A DNA stretch of 42,332 bases from Candidatus Burarchaeum sp. (GTDB lineage: Archaea > Micrarchaeota > Micrarchaeia > Burarchaeales > Burarchaeaceae): contig NZ_JAUSNF010000041.1 of NCBI RefSeq assembly GCF_030646255.1, positions 1-42,332 of the forward strand, written 5' to 3'. This document shows positions 14,808 through 22,684 of this stretch, piece by piece. The position numbers and the translations under genes are program-made. The first letter of the stretch is position 1, and the number at the start of each line of letters is the position of its first letter. The notes below the pieces were generated by a model. That model saw only the letters and a program-made list of their open reading frames with translations. It had not been told where the DNA came from and ran no database searches.

Positions 14808-15149
14808 TTATGCGCGTGCCGCAATCCTGCGCGGAACGGATTCTTGCAGTTCCAAATCAGCATAAGCTGATGCTAGCTTGAAGTTAGTTTCCTGAAGCGC
14901 CTTGACTAACGGGCTTTCAGTGTTCAGCCTGTAAAGTTCGGCGCGGCCTATCTCGCGCGATTTCACAATCATGCCGCGCGCCATCAAATCCTTCCAGATT
15001 TTTTCAATCGTTATGCGGGATATGCCGACCTCTGCCGCCACCTGGCTCTTGGAATAGTCGAACCTGTCGAATGTGAGGAAGAAGCCTAGGACCTTGAGGT
15101 AGGGCGAGGAGCCTAGGATATTTGTGAAGATTGTTTGATTGGTCTTCAT
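14808..15149 (-). CDS. Winged-helix transcriptional regulator
   Basis: 113 aa, starting 12 nt after the purH stop, with GGAGATAAT before the ATG. Residues about 18-75 form a winged helix (SKSQVAAEVGISRITIEKIWKD is helix-turn-helix, REIGRAELYRLN the wing), as in many archaeal ArsR/MarR-like regulators. The C-terminal 35 residues are a helix that may dimerise. Being the second gene after purH suggests autoregulation or control of the purH or pepA region, but no operator is evident. Confidence 0.8.
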   Translation of the reverse strand: MKTNQTIFTNILGSSPYLKVLGFFLTFDRFDYSKSQVAAEVGISRITIEKIWKDLMARGMIVKSREIGRAELYRLNTESPLVKALQETNFKLASAYADLELQESVPRRIAARA

Positions 15150-15161
15150 TATTATCTCCAG

Positions 15162-16706
15162 TTAATGCTTGAAGTGCCTCGTGCCCGTGAAAACCATCGC
15201 AAGCCCGTACTCGTTCGCGGCTGCAATCACATCAGCATCGCGGATTGAACCGCCGGGCTGTATGATTGCGCTCACGCCCGCCTTGGCCGCAAATTCCACT
15301 GTGTCGCGGAACGGGAAGAAGGCGTCGCTCGCCATCGCCGTGCCCTTCACCTCGAGCTTCGCGTCCCGCGCCTTCTCAATCGCTATCTTGCACGCATCCA
15401 CGCGGCTCATCTGGCCCGCGCCTATGCCCACAATCTGGTCCTCGCGCGCGAACACGATGGCATTTGACTTGACGTGCTTTGCGAGAATGTAGGCAAAGCC
15501 GAGCGCCTTCTTTTCATAATCGCTTGGAGCGCGCTTGCTCACGACATTGAACTTCGGGTTGAGCGGGTCTATTGGGAAATAGTCGCTCTGCTGGTAGAGC
15601 ATGCCGCCCAGGATGCTCCTGAAGTCTGTCTCGCCCTCGGCCGGCTCCATGAGCCCGCTTATGTCGAGTATGCGCCTGCTCTTCTTCTGCTTCAGAAGTT
15701 CGAGTGCCGCGGGTTCGTAGCCTGGCGCGAGCACAACCTCGATGAACTGCGGGCCCATTGCCTCCGCAGTCGCCAAATCCACCTTGCGCGTAAATGCAAC
15801 AACGCCGCCATAGGCAGACATGGAGTCAGTGGCAAGCGCCTTCTCATAGCTCTCGCGCAAGGTTTTGCCGAGCGCTGCGCCGCATGGGTTGTTGTGCTTG
15901 AGAATTGCAGTGGCGACGCGCGAGCGCAGGTCGCGTATGAGCATCAGGGCTGAATTAGTGTCCAGCAAATTATTGTAAGAGAGCTGCTTGCCTGCGAGCG
16001 ATTGGATACATGCTAGAAGGGGCTTCCTGCTTTCACCGTTGCAATAGACTGCGGCCTTCTGGTGCGGGTTCTCGCCGTACCTCAAATCCTGCACCTTCCT
16101 GAAGCGCATGACCAGCGTGTTCGGGAACATTTCGTCCTCGGCACCGGCTTTCGCAAAGTGCTTGCTAATCTGGTAATCATACTCGCTCGTGCGCTCGAAT
16201 GCGTGCAGCATGAGCCGCTTGCGCAGCTCGGCTGAAAGCTTGCCCTCATTGGCCTTCAGGTCAGCCAGCACAGGTGCATACTGCGAGGGCTCGACCACAA
16301 CTGCTACATGGTCAAAATTCTTGGCAGCCGCCCTGATGAGCGCAGGCCCGCCGATGTCTATCATCTCAATGCCCGGTTCCTTCTCGAACGGGTAGAGGTT
16401 GATTACTACCAGGTCTATCGGCCTGATGCCGTTCTTCTCCGCCTCGGCCTCGTGCTTCTTGTCCCCGCGCTTGTAGAGTATTCCCCCGTGTATGAGCGGG
16501 TGCAGCGTCTTCACGCGGCCCTCGAAGAGCTCCGGGAAGCCGGTAATGTCCGAAACTTCGGTAACCTTCAGGCCTGCCTTGCGCAGCGCGCTTGCAGTGC
16601 CTCCTGTGGATATGAGTTCAACGCCGAGCTTTGCCAGCTCCTTTGAGAAATCGGCTATGCCTGACTTATCGTAAACGGTTATTAGAGCTCGCTTGACCTG
16701 TAACAC
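15162..16706 (-). CDS. purH: Bifunctional AICAR formyltransferase/IMP cyclohydrolase PurH
   Basis: Catalyses the last two steps of IMP synthesis: formylation of AICAR with 10-formyl-THF, then ring closure. I use the GTG at 16706 (514 aa, normal for the family), because the conserved start is VKRALITVYDKSG and a TTAAAT box lies 28 bp upstream; the track's extra residues are not family-like. Domains: MGS-like cyclohydrolase (about 1-145, ELISTGGTASALRKAG) and the AICARFT domain with QDLRYGENPHQKAA, LKHNNPCGAA, ASDAFFPFRD and a C-terminal FTGTRHFKH. Many archaea use PurP and PurO instead, so PurH is a bacterial-type solution, probably ancient transfer. Confidence 0.96.
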   Translation of the reverse strand: MLQVKRALITVYDKSGIADFSKELAKLGVELISTGGTASALRKAGLKVTEVSDITGFPELFEGRVKTLHPLIHGGILYKRGDKKHEAEAEKNGIRPIDLVVINLYPFEKEPGIEMIDIGGPALIRAAAKNFDHVAVVVEPSQYAPVLADLKANEGKLSAELRKRLMLHAFERTSEYDYQISKHFAKAGAEDEMFPNTLVMRFRKVQDLRYGENPHQKAAVYCNGESRKPLLACIQSLAGKQLSYNNLLDTNSALMLIRDLRSRVATAILKHNNPCGAALGKTLRESYEKALATDSMSAYGGVVAFTRKVDLATAEAMGPQFIEVVLAPGYEPAALELLKQKKSRRILDISGLMEPAEGETDFRSILGGMLYQQSDYFPIDPLNPKFNVVSKRAPSDYEKKALGFAYILAKHVKSNAIVFAREDQIVGIGAGQMSRVDACKIAIEKARDAKLEVKGTAMASDAFFPFRDTVEFAAKAGVSAIIQPGGSIRDADVIAAANEYGLAMVFTGTRHFKH

Positions 16707-16730
16707 GATTACTGCTATTACGCTGCAAAA

Positions 16731-16740
16731 CATTTAAGAG
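16731..16740. promoter_or_regulatory. AT box between purH and the divergent small gene
   Basis: CATTTAAGAG can be read as TTAAATG on minus, 28 bp from the purH GTG, and as TTTAAGAG on plus, about 30-35 bp before the ATG at 16771. Probably a shared core promoter for both directions. Confidence 0.5.
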
Positions 16741-16770
16741 CTTTGGGCGAGCGTGTTGGCTAAAACGTTC

Positions 16771-17118
16771 ATGGATTCCGGGGTGTTGCTTATGGCAGGC
16801 GGAAACGGGCAGGGTCCTTTGTTGGTTGTATCAGGCGCAAATGGAGTGGGTTCTTGGAGGGGCGGCACACGTAGACTGGGCAGCAGGTGGACGGGCAGGA
16901 ATGGCATTAACCCGCGAACAACGACGACAGTTGGCATAGCTGAATGGCGGAAAGTTGACGCGCATGCACTGATGAAAATGACCGAAGAGAAGCCGAAGAA
17001 GTCGGACGTGCAACCTAGCGGGAAGAAGGCCGGGAAAGGCAACGGACGGGCGCGCAAGGGCGACAAAAGCAGCGGCGAAACAGTATACTGCGCATACCAG
17101 GACCAGGACAAGTTCTAG
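16771..17118 (+). CDS. Possible Gly/Lys-rich hypothetical protein
   Basis: 115 aa if the ATG at 16771 is used; the track's GTG at 16753 is too close to the AT box. The first half is Gly/Arg-rich with a repeated GxNG pattern (MAGGNGQG, SGANGVGSWRGG, RWTGRNGINPR), the second half is very basic (PSGKKAGKGNGRARKGDKS). Low complexity, no motif; may be a nucleic-acid-binding protein or not a gene. Confidence 0.4.
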   Translation: MDSGVLLMAGGNGQGPLLVVSGANGVGSWRGGTRRLGSRWTGRNGINPRTTTTVGIAEWRKVDAHALMKMTEEKPKKSDVQPSGKKAGKGNGRARKGDKSSGETVYCAYQDQDKF

Positions 17119-17315
17119 CTGTGCAACCGGGCATGGGCCCAATCAAACGCTTAAAAATGTGGAAAGGCATGATTTGGGCAGGGTGTTGATGTGAAGCAAG
17201 GGGCAAAAAACTGGTTCTTATTCCTAACTCTGCGAATGGCTCATATCAAAATAATGCTGTAGGTAACTCGCATGGGGCGCTCACGTCTAGATCGGGCGGA
17301 CAGGACGCTGGAGGA

Positions 17316-17633
17316 ATGTCGAAGCTGAACAGCCTGGAGGTAGGAAAATTCGTTGTTTTCTGGAAAACGGGAGGAGATCATCTTGCGTTCATGACCGAAG
17401 ATTCAATATTGGAAATGCCGCCAAAGGGGAAGCGCAATGGAGAGCAGATAATACTGGCGCAAATAAGTTCTGACGGAATATTTGAAGTCCTGGTCGCATA
17501 TCCAAAACATGCGCGCCGGAATAACGCGGGAAGGCTGTTGAGGTATGATTTGACGGGTGAAGTGCCGAAACGCATTAGAAAGAAGCCTGAAGGATTCTGT
17601 CTGAACACTCAGGAGACGCACGTGAAAAATTAA
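17316..17633 (+). CDS. Hypothetical protein, probably 5'-truncated by a frameshift
   Basis: 105 aa from ATG 17316, beta-rich (GKFVVFWKTGGDHLAFMTED, FEVLVAYPK) with a basic tail. The same frame is open upstream to 17190 without any ATG, GTG or TTG. A GTG at 17191 with GGTG before it and a CTTAAAAATG box at about 17150 lies one frame off; removing a single A from the A6 run 17205-17210 joins the two and adds about 41 N-terminal residues. So the true gene may be about 17191-17633 with a real or sequencing frameshift. Function unknown. Confidence 0.55.
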   Translation: MSKLNSLEVGKFVVFWKTGGDHLAFMTEDSILEMPPKGKRNGEQIILAQISSDGIFEVLVAYPKHARRNNAGRLLRYDLTGEVPKRIRKKPEGFCLNTQETHVKN

Positions 17634-17640
17634 GGAAGGA

Positions 17641-17712
17641 CTAGTCCTGCACCTTGTGCTCGCCGCGGAAGCCGTAGATTTTCTTCTTCCGGTTACGCCT
17701 GTGTCCGCCCAA
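17641..17712 (-). CDS. Possible 23-aa basic peptide
   Basis: Below the ORF-track limit. A TTTTATAATAGG box on the minus strand (17726-17737) sits about 21 bp upstream of a TTG at 17712, from which the frame reads GGHRRNRKKKIYGFRGEHKVQD before TAG. Composition (11 basic residues) is like very small ribosomal or RNA-binding proteins, but I recognise no family. Non-ATG start and small size keep confidence low. Confidence 0.25.
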   Translation of the reverse strand: MGGHRRNRKKKIYGFRGEHKVQD

Positions 17713-17769
17713 ACCAATCGCCAAACCTATTATAAAACCGCGCCCTATTTAAACCCACTCGGTGCGTGG

Positions 17770-18387
17770 ATGGCGGGGCTGACGCTTGACGAGGGCAAGA
17801 AGCTGATTGCGATAGCGCGCGCCTCGATTTTGCGCTACATGAAGGAGCGCAAGCCTGCCGACGTGTCCGGCTCGCCCGCGCGGCTCATGGAGAAAAGCGG
17901 CGCATTCGTCACGCTTGAAACTTACCCCGAGAAGGAGCTGCGCGGCTGCATAGGCTTCATAATGGCCGTGAAGCCCTTGGCGCAGACTGTTGCAGATTGC
18001 GCGGTCAGCGCGGCTGTGGGCGACCCGCGCTTCATGGCAGTTAATGAGAAGGAGCTGGACTCGCTGGTGGTTGAAGTTAGCGTGCTCACTCCGCTCATGA
18101 AAATCGGGGTCGAGAAGCCCGAGCATTATGCCAAGGCAGTGCAAGTTGGCAAGCACGGCCTCTATATAGAGGATGGATATTACAGCGGGCTTTTGCTGCC
18201 CCAGGTGCCCGTAGAGCAGGGCTGGGATGCGCGCGAGTTCCTTTCGCAGACGTGCGTGAAGGCAGGCATGCCGCCGAATGCATGGCAGGGCAAGCGCACA
18301 GGTGTTTATACTTTCGAGGCCCAGATATTCAGCGAGAAGACGCCCAGGGGCGAGGTTTTCGAGAAGAAGCTGAAGTGCAAGGTTTGA
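17770..18387 (+). CDS. AMMECR1-domain protein
   Basis: Start moved to the ATG at 17770 (205 aa), about 20 bp after a CTATTTAAAC box, because the upstream 38 residues are not family-like. The hallmark LRGCIGFI lies about residue 59, followed by GDPRFMAVNEKELDSLVVEVSVL and VEQGWDAREFLSQTCVKAG, which match AMMECR1 throughout. The domain is universal in archaea and eukaryotes; it often accompanies MEMO and radical-SAM proteins, and its biochemical role is not settled. Next gene starts 2 nt after its stop, so they form an operon. Confidence 0.92.
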   Translation: MAGLTLDEGKKLIAIARASILRYMKERKPADVSGSPARLMEKSGAFVTLETYPEKELRGCIGFIMAVKPLAQTVADCAVSAAVGDPRFMAVNEKELDSLVVEVSVLTPLMKIGVEKPEHYAKAVQVGKHGLYIEDGYYSGLLLPQVPVEQGWDAREFLSQTCVKAGMPPNAWQGKRTGVYTFEAQIFSEKTPRGEVFEKKLKCKV

Positions 18388-18389
18388 TC

Positions 18390-19184
18390 ATGGCAAAAGT
18401 TGCGAAGGTTGGAGGGAAGCTGGCGCTTGTGCTGCCTGACAGCGTGAGCGGAGAAATGGGGCTGAAGGAAGGCGATGAGCTGGCGCTTCACGAGTTGAGT
18501 GCTGGTGCTTATGCAATCACGCGGAAGGGCGCGCAGATTGGGCGCGAGGTTGATGAGCAGGCTGGCGAGGGCGCGGCAAAAGGCGGGCTTGATGACGCAG
18601 CTCTTCGCGTCCTGCGCAAGCTCGAGTCCATAAGGTTTGAGCAGCGCACGCCCAAGCAGGTTGGCGAAATCATGACGAGCGCCGAGAGGCAGGTGCTCGA
18701 TGCGCTTGTCGAAAATAAAATCATCGGGTTCTTCAAGAGCGCCAAGTACAAGGATGGCGTTTACAACATACCGAAGGACATTTACGAGCTTGTGCGGGGC
18801 GGTGGAAAAAAAGTAGTTGCCGAAGTTCCAGCTTCTTCTGCCTATACTAATCCTGAAGAGTCGCTGGAGAAACTTGGCTACACAATTGTGGAGCGCGAGC
18901 AGGATGCCAAGATGCTTTCCGAGAAGCTCAACCCGCAGATAAAGAGCGGCGAGCTGATGGGCGTGCGGGGCTTTGACAGTCGCTTCTACCTTGCGCGCAA
19001 GGGCTTCTACATTGCCATCAGCGAGCGGCTCGAGAAGGCCATGCGCGGGAAGAAGAACCGCACTGCCGCTGAAATTGCAAAGGATGCAAAGGTGAAGGAG
19101 GACGAGTGCTCGGTCGTGCTCAACCTCATGCGCGAGGAAGGCGAGGTGCTGGAGAAGAAGCGCGGCACCTACGAGCTTGCGTGA
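18390..19184 (+). CDS. Regulator with AbrB-like N-terminus and winged-helix domains
   Basis: Start set at ATG 18390, directly after the AMMECR1 stop; the track start lies inside AMMECR1. 264 aa. Residues 1-45 form an AbrB/SpoVT-like swapped hairpin (GGKLALVLPDSVSGEMGLKEGDELALHE). A linker rich in Gly/Ala follows, then a helical region (LRVLRKLESIRFEQRTP) with a winged helix around 95-135 (AERQVLDALVENKIIGFFK) and another at the C-terminus (KNRTAAEIAKDAKVKEDECSVVLNLMREEGEV). Probably a DNA-binding regulator. The last 27 nt are repeated downstream of the stop. Confidence 0.8.
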   Translation: MAKVAKVGGKLALVLPDSVSGEMGLKEGDELALHELSAGAYAITRKGAQIGREVDEQAGEGAAKGGLDDAALRVLRKLESIRFEQRTPKQVGEIMTSAERQVLDALVENKIIGFFKSAKYKDGVYNIPKDIYELVRGGGKKVVAEVPASSAYTNPEESLEKLGYTIVEREQDAKMLSEKLNPQIKSGELMGVRGFDSRFYLARKGFYIAISERLEKAMRGKKNRTAAEIAKDAKVKEDECSVVLNLMREEGEVLEKKRGTYELA

Positions 19185-19219
19185 GGCTGCGGGAAGCGCG
19201 GCACTTACGAGCTTGCGTG
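19157..19219 (+). repeat. Echo of the regulator's 3' end (36-nt period)
   Basis: GAAGCGCGGCACCTACGAGC onward (19157-19183) recurs at 19193-19219 with a single change, ACC to ACT, synonymous for Thr. The first copy ends in the stop TGA; the second reads KRGTYELAW in the same frame and continues to a TGA at about 19256. It looks like the C-terminal remnant of a related gene or a tandem duplication. Confidence 0.85.
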
Positions 19220-19256
19220 GATAACTGCGGGCGCCGGAATGCGGCACGTCAACTGA

Positions 19257-20885
19257 TTAGATGTATTCCTCGCAGAGAGCATCCTGGCTTGGTTGGCCTA
19301 GCGTGCCCTGCAAGGATGTGCATTGGACCAGCCCCGCCTTTGGAAGAGGCCCACTCATGTCAATCCAACTGAGCTGCCCCGTAATCTCATACAGCGAGGA
19401 GGCTGGATAGCTGCATTGGTAGGGCGGCGCCGTAAGCCCTGTGCCGGAAACAGGAGACCAGACTTCATCCGGATTGCTATAGTCTCCATCACAAAAAAGT
19501 TGAGCTTCTGTATCGGGTTCGGCATTTTGATATTCTATGTGGGCGATCACATTATCGCTGCCTTCGCTATCTTTCACCACCTGGCAAGTTGGAAATGCGG
19601 AAGTGCATGCAACATCCATCGGGCAGGGCACATCCGTTGCCCCGGATTTTACGTATCCCGTGACTGTGTGCAGGCCCACGCCGCTTAAGGTGCAGCTTCC
19701 TGAAGCTGGCGCCTCGGTGCCGCCGGCATAACCCGTGCTAGTGCCGGAAAGCTGGTTGAAGTTATACTCCGCCGGAAGGACGGAATCGCAATCTATGCGG
19801 GAGTTTTGGTTCGCGGCAACCAGGTCCTTGTAATCCAGGGTGACTGAAACCGGGTTGTCGCAGTTTACTTGCGGAGTTTCGTCTCCAGCTATGGACAGCT
19901 TGCATTCGGCCGGGGCTGCGCAGTCTTGCGCATTGAACGTAAGCTCGGTGCCTTGCAGCAGGATGTTTTCTGCCAGGGGGTAGCTGTCTTTGTAGAAGCG
20001 GAACGTACCTAGGTCACTACGCGTATAGACGCCACACTGCTTGATATATAGGTCAGTGCGGAATTTTTTTACTCCCGGGGAGCTGAGCGCTATATTCTTC
20101 GAAGCTAGGTTGATTTGCGCCTGCGCGCCGTTTCCTTCCATAGGTATGGTTGCCTTGAGCACATCCACGCCCGTAGTGGTTTCGTAAATCCTCACGTCGC
20201 CCTTGCAGACAACGACACCAGTCATGGCGCCTTGCTGGCAGGTCTTCCACAATGGGGGCGCAGTGGCCGGGCGCGGGCCTTGCACGAGCGCGCCCGTATA
20301 ATCCCAAAGGCCAATCAGGTTGTTCGGCTCGTCTGTGCAGTAACACCACTTGGGAGGAACGCACGCATTGGGCGGGTTGTAGAACTCAGGACCAATATTC
20401 GTTTGCTTGATGTAGGTTACCGGCGCTGCATACAGTGTAGTTAGGAAACCGTTCAGCGTTCCGGCGGCTGCGCCTGAAACGCGGCAGATTAAGGGCGAAT
20501 CATACGTGGTGGCCGTGGAATAGATTGGGACGCCGTCGAGTTGGTCGGTTTCAGGAAGCCATGCAACGGGCGGATGGCCGAGGTAGGCGCGCCATGTGCC
20601 CGGATCAATGGCAAAAAGTCCGCCCGCAGTCGGCGTGACAGTAATTTCCATTCCTGACTGCCAGCAGACGTCTTCATTTTGCATGATCTCCTGATTGTTT
20701 GCCGCTTCGTCATATTTTGCATCAACCGTGCCGCTGATGTCGCCATGCAGATACTGCCAGCTTGCGCCTTGCGCTGCGCAGCGGTAAGATAAGACGGCCG
20801 GCGGCGTTGTTTGCTGGCCCACATTGGCAGAAACTAACGGCAGGAGGAACAGCAAAGCTGCAAGGGCTAACGCGCCTTTTGCCAT
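19257..20885 (-). CDS. Secreted Cys-rich protein with Ig-like repeats
   Basis: Start at ATG 20885 (MAKGALALAALLFLLPLVSAN), 26 bp from a TTAAAT box, giving a classic signal peptide; the track's extra 11 residues come from the promoter. The mature ~520 residues are rich in Cys, Thr, Pro and aromatic residues. The last 240 residues contain two similar modules (DYKDLVAANQNSRIDCDS and EYQNAEPDTEAQLFCDGDY, each ending with a C...Y/H.V/I.G segment), likely Ig-like with disulphides. No C-terminal membrane helix, so probably released or bound to another surface protein. Family not recognised. Confidence 0.75.
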   Translation of the reverse strand: MAKGALALAALLFLLPLVSANVGQQTTPPAVLSYRCAAQGASWQYLHGDISGTVDAKYDEAANNQEIMQNEDVCWQSGMEITVTPTAGGLFAIDPGTWRAYLGHPPVAWLPETDQLDGVPIYSTATTYDSPLICRVSGAAAGTLNGFLTTLYAAPVTYIKQTNIGPEFYNPPNACVPPKWCYCTDEPNNLIGLWDYTGALVQGPRPATAPPLWKTCQQGAMTGVVVCKGDVRIYETTTGVDVLKATIPMEGNGAQAQINLASKNIALSSPGVKKFRTDLYIKQCGVYTRSDLGTFRFYKDSYPLAENILLQGTELTFNAQDCAAPAECKLSIAGDETPQVNCDNPVSVTLDYKDLVAANQNSRIDCDSVLPAEYNFNQLSGTSTGYAGGTEAPASGSCTLSGVGLHTVTGYVKSGATDVPCPMDVACTSAFPTCQVVKDSEGSDNVIAHIEYQNAEPDTEAQLFCDGDYSNPDEVWSPVSGTGLTAPPYQCSYPASSLYEITGQLSWIDMSGPLPKAGLVQCTSLQGTLGQPSQDALCEEYI

Positions 20886-20930
20886 GCGCAGATTGTGCCC
20901 GAGGTGCCTTAAATACATTCTCTCACGTGC

Positions 20931-22616
20931 TCACTGGGGTTTCCGCTTGAACATCTTTATCGTGTAAAGCGTCAGCGCTATGAGCGCGACTGCAAGGACT
21001 CCGGCAAACAAAAGGGCGAAAGGCGAAATGGATGAGAGCGGCCCTTGCGGAGGCTTGGGAGGCTGCGCGGGAGGAGTTGTGGGCGGTGCCTGCAGAACAT
21101 AGGGCGTGCTGTTCGCATTCGTGGCGGCCAGGCCATAGGTGCTTTCGCGCACGCTTATCACGTAGCCGCCCGCAGGTGCGGCAAACTCGCCGCTCATCTT
21201 GCCGGTTATCTTGCTAATCAGGGAATTGACAGTCTTGTTGTCCTTGTCCATTAGCGTTACTGCAACCCTGCCCGCAAGCGGCTGGCCTTTTGCATCTGCA
21301 AGCGAAATCCTGTAAGTCACCTTGCCCGCGCGCACCGAGCTTTCAACTGCGAGGACATTGGGCTGCTCGAGATTATCTGCGGCATAGTGCAGCTCGCTCA
21401 CGTCCATGAGCGTGCCGCCGGGCGTGAGAAGCATGAGCCGGAGCGTGAGCTCGCCGGCGCCTTCTTGCGGCGTGAAGTCAAAGACCGCATCTGAAGGCGC
21501 GGGCGTGAGCGAGAGCACGCGCGAGTCTTCGTACACTGGCGTGCCGTTTGCGGCAGTGCCGGAAGCCAGCAGGAGCCGGACCTCGGCATTGACTGGAGAG
21601 CCCGATGTGGGCGAGGAAGTGCCGAGCTCGGTGATGACTGAGAAGCAGGTGGAAACTTTCGCAGGCCTTTCGGCTATCAGCGGGAAGGGCAGCACGCCTG
21701 CAAACCTTATGCCCGACAGGCCGCCCCTTACGGGTATGCGCACGAGCAGCAGGCTGCGGCCATTGCCCTTGCTAAGCTGCGCATCGAACATGTATGCGCC
21801 TGATGGAAGAGCTCCGATGGGAAATGAAATGTGCCTTGTCTCATTCGCGCTCATGGCAAGTTGGCTGCTGCCGCGTATTGCATTGGCGCTGCTGATGCGC
21901 CCTGCGAGAGCGGAATCCTGCGGTATGCTGCCTGCGAACAGGAGGCGCTCGAGCCATGCATGCTTCACTGCGTCCCACACATAGAGCTTGTAGGCGAGGC
22001 TGACGTCGCCCGCAGCGCCGTTATTCGAGATGTTGAACTCGAGCGAGATGTTTGTGCCGGGCTCCTGCTCTATCAGGCTGTTTATGTTTATCGGGTTGTA
22101 TGGCTCGCCCGAGAGGAGGATTGACGAGCGGTCGATAAATGCATAGTTTGGCTTCTCATCAGTAAGCGTGAAATAAGTTGCTCCCGGGCTCGAGTCCTCG
22201 ATGAGCGTGCTTCCGCCTGTATTGAATTCGCCCGAGTGCATGAATGCCTGCACCGCATATTCGCCTGGCGGCAGGCCTTGCGGCAGGTTGCGCGCAAAGG
22301 AGATGCGCTTTGATGCCTTGGGGGCGAGCTGGAATGTTTCGTCAAGCGCAAACTCGCCCACGACATCGCTGCCAAAACCCGCAGCCGACCTGCGCGCCAC
22401 CTGCAGGGTGAGCACTGATTCGGGAAGGGGATAATCAAGGGAATTTGCCAGGATGAACGAGCCTTCGAGCGTCTCGCCCGCTGCATATGTGCTTTTCGAA
22501 AGCCCGAAGTCAGAAACTTTAGCTGCATTGAAAAAGTCAGGGCATGCCGCAAATGAAAGGGAGGCGAGTGATGTGAATACCGCAAAGCACAAGAGCAAAC
22601 TTGAAAAGTGGGCCAT
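20931..22616 (-). CDS. Large surface protein with signal peptide and C-terminal anchor
   Basis: 561 aa. N-terminal signal (FSSLLLCFAVFTSLASLSFAAC), about 480 residues of beta-rich extracytoplasmic sequence with several CARDB/Ig-like strands (YAAGETLEGSFILANSL, TNISLEFNISNNGAAGDVSL), a Carboxypeptidase-regulatory-like part near 440-490 (DAKGQPLAGRVAVTLMDKD), a Pro-rich spacer and a C-terminal membrane helix (FALLFAGVLAVALIALTLY) with basic tail. Several N-x-S/T sites could be glycosylated. Strong TATA box 28 bp upstream, so leaderless. Probably an anchored envelope protein. Confidence 0.8.
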   Translation of the reverse strand: MAHFSSLLLCFAVFTSLASLSFAACPDFFNAAKVSDFGLSKSTYAAGETLEGSFILANSLDYPLPESVLTLQVARRSAAGFGSDVVGEFALDETFQLAPKASKRISFARNLPQGLPPGEYAVQAFMHSGEFNTGGSTLIEDSSPGATYFTLTDEKPNYAFIDRSSILLSGEPYNPININSLIEQEPGTNISLEFNISNNGAAGDVSLAYKLYVWDAVKHAWLERLLFAGSIPQDSALAGRISSANAIRGSSQLAMSANETRHISFPIGALPSGAYMFDAQLSKGNGRSLLLVRIPVRGGLSGIRFAGVLPFPLIAERPAKVSTCFSVITELGTSSPTSGSPVNAEVRLLLASGTAANGTPVYEDSRVLSLTPAPSDAVFDFTPQEGAGELTLRLMLLTPGGTLMDVSELHYAADNLEQPNVLAVESSVRAGKVTYRISLADAKGQPLAGRVAVTLMDKDNKTVNSLISKITGKMSGEFAAPAGGYVISVRESTYGLAATNANSTPYVLQAPPTTPPAQPPKPPQGPLSSISPFALLFAGVLAVALIALTLYTIKMFKRKPQ

Positions 22617-22637
22617 GCTGGTGCATCTCGCAGATTC

Positions 22638-22650
22638 TTTATATATATTA
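22638..22650 (-). promoter_or_regulatory. TATA box of the 561-aa surface-protein gene
   Basis: Minus strand reads TAATATATATAAA; its centre is 28 bp from the ATG at 22616, the position expected for a leaderless archaeal promoter. One of the strongest TATA boxes in the window. Confidence 0.75.
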
Positions 22651-22684
22651 CTCGGCGCGGCGCTTGGGCCGGCATGCAGCTGGC

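Noticed and set aside
17620-17760. Upstream extension of AMMECR1 to 17656.
   Set aside because: The extra 38 residues come from the promoter (TATTTAAAC) and are not part of the AMMECR1 family.
18306-19247. 313-aa minus-strand ORF opposite the AbrB/winged-helix regulator.
   Set aside because: Mirror-frame shadow; Leu/Ala/His-rich composition with no motifs.
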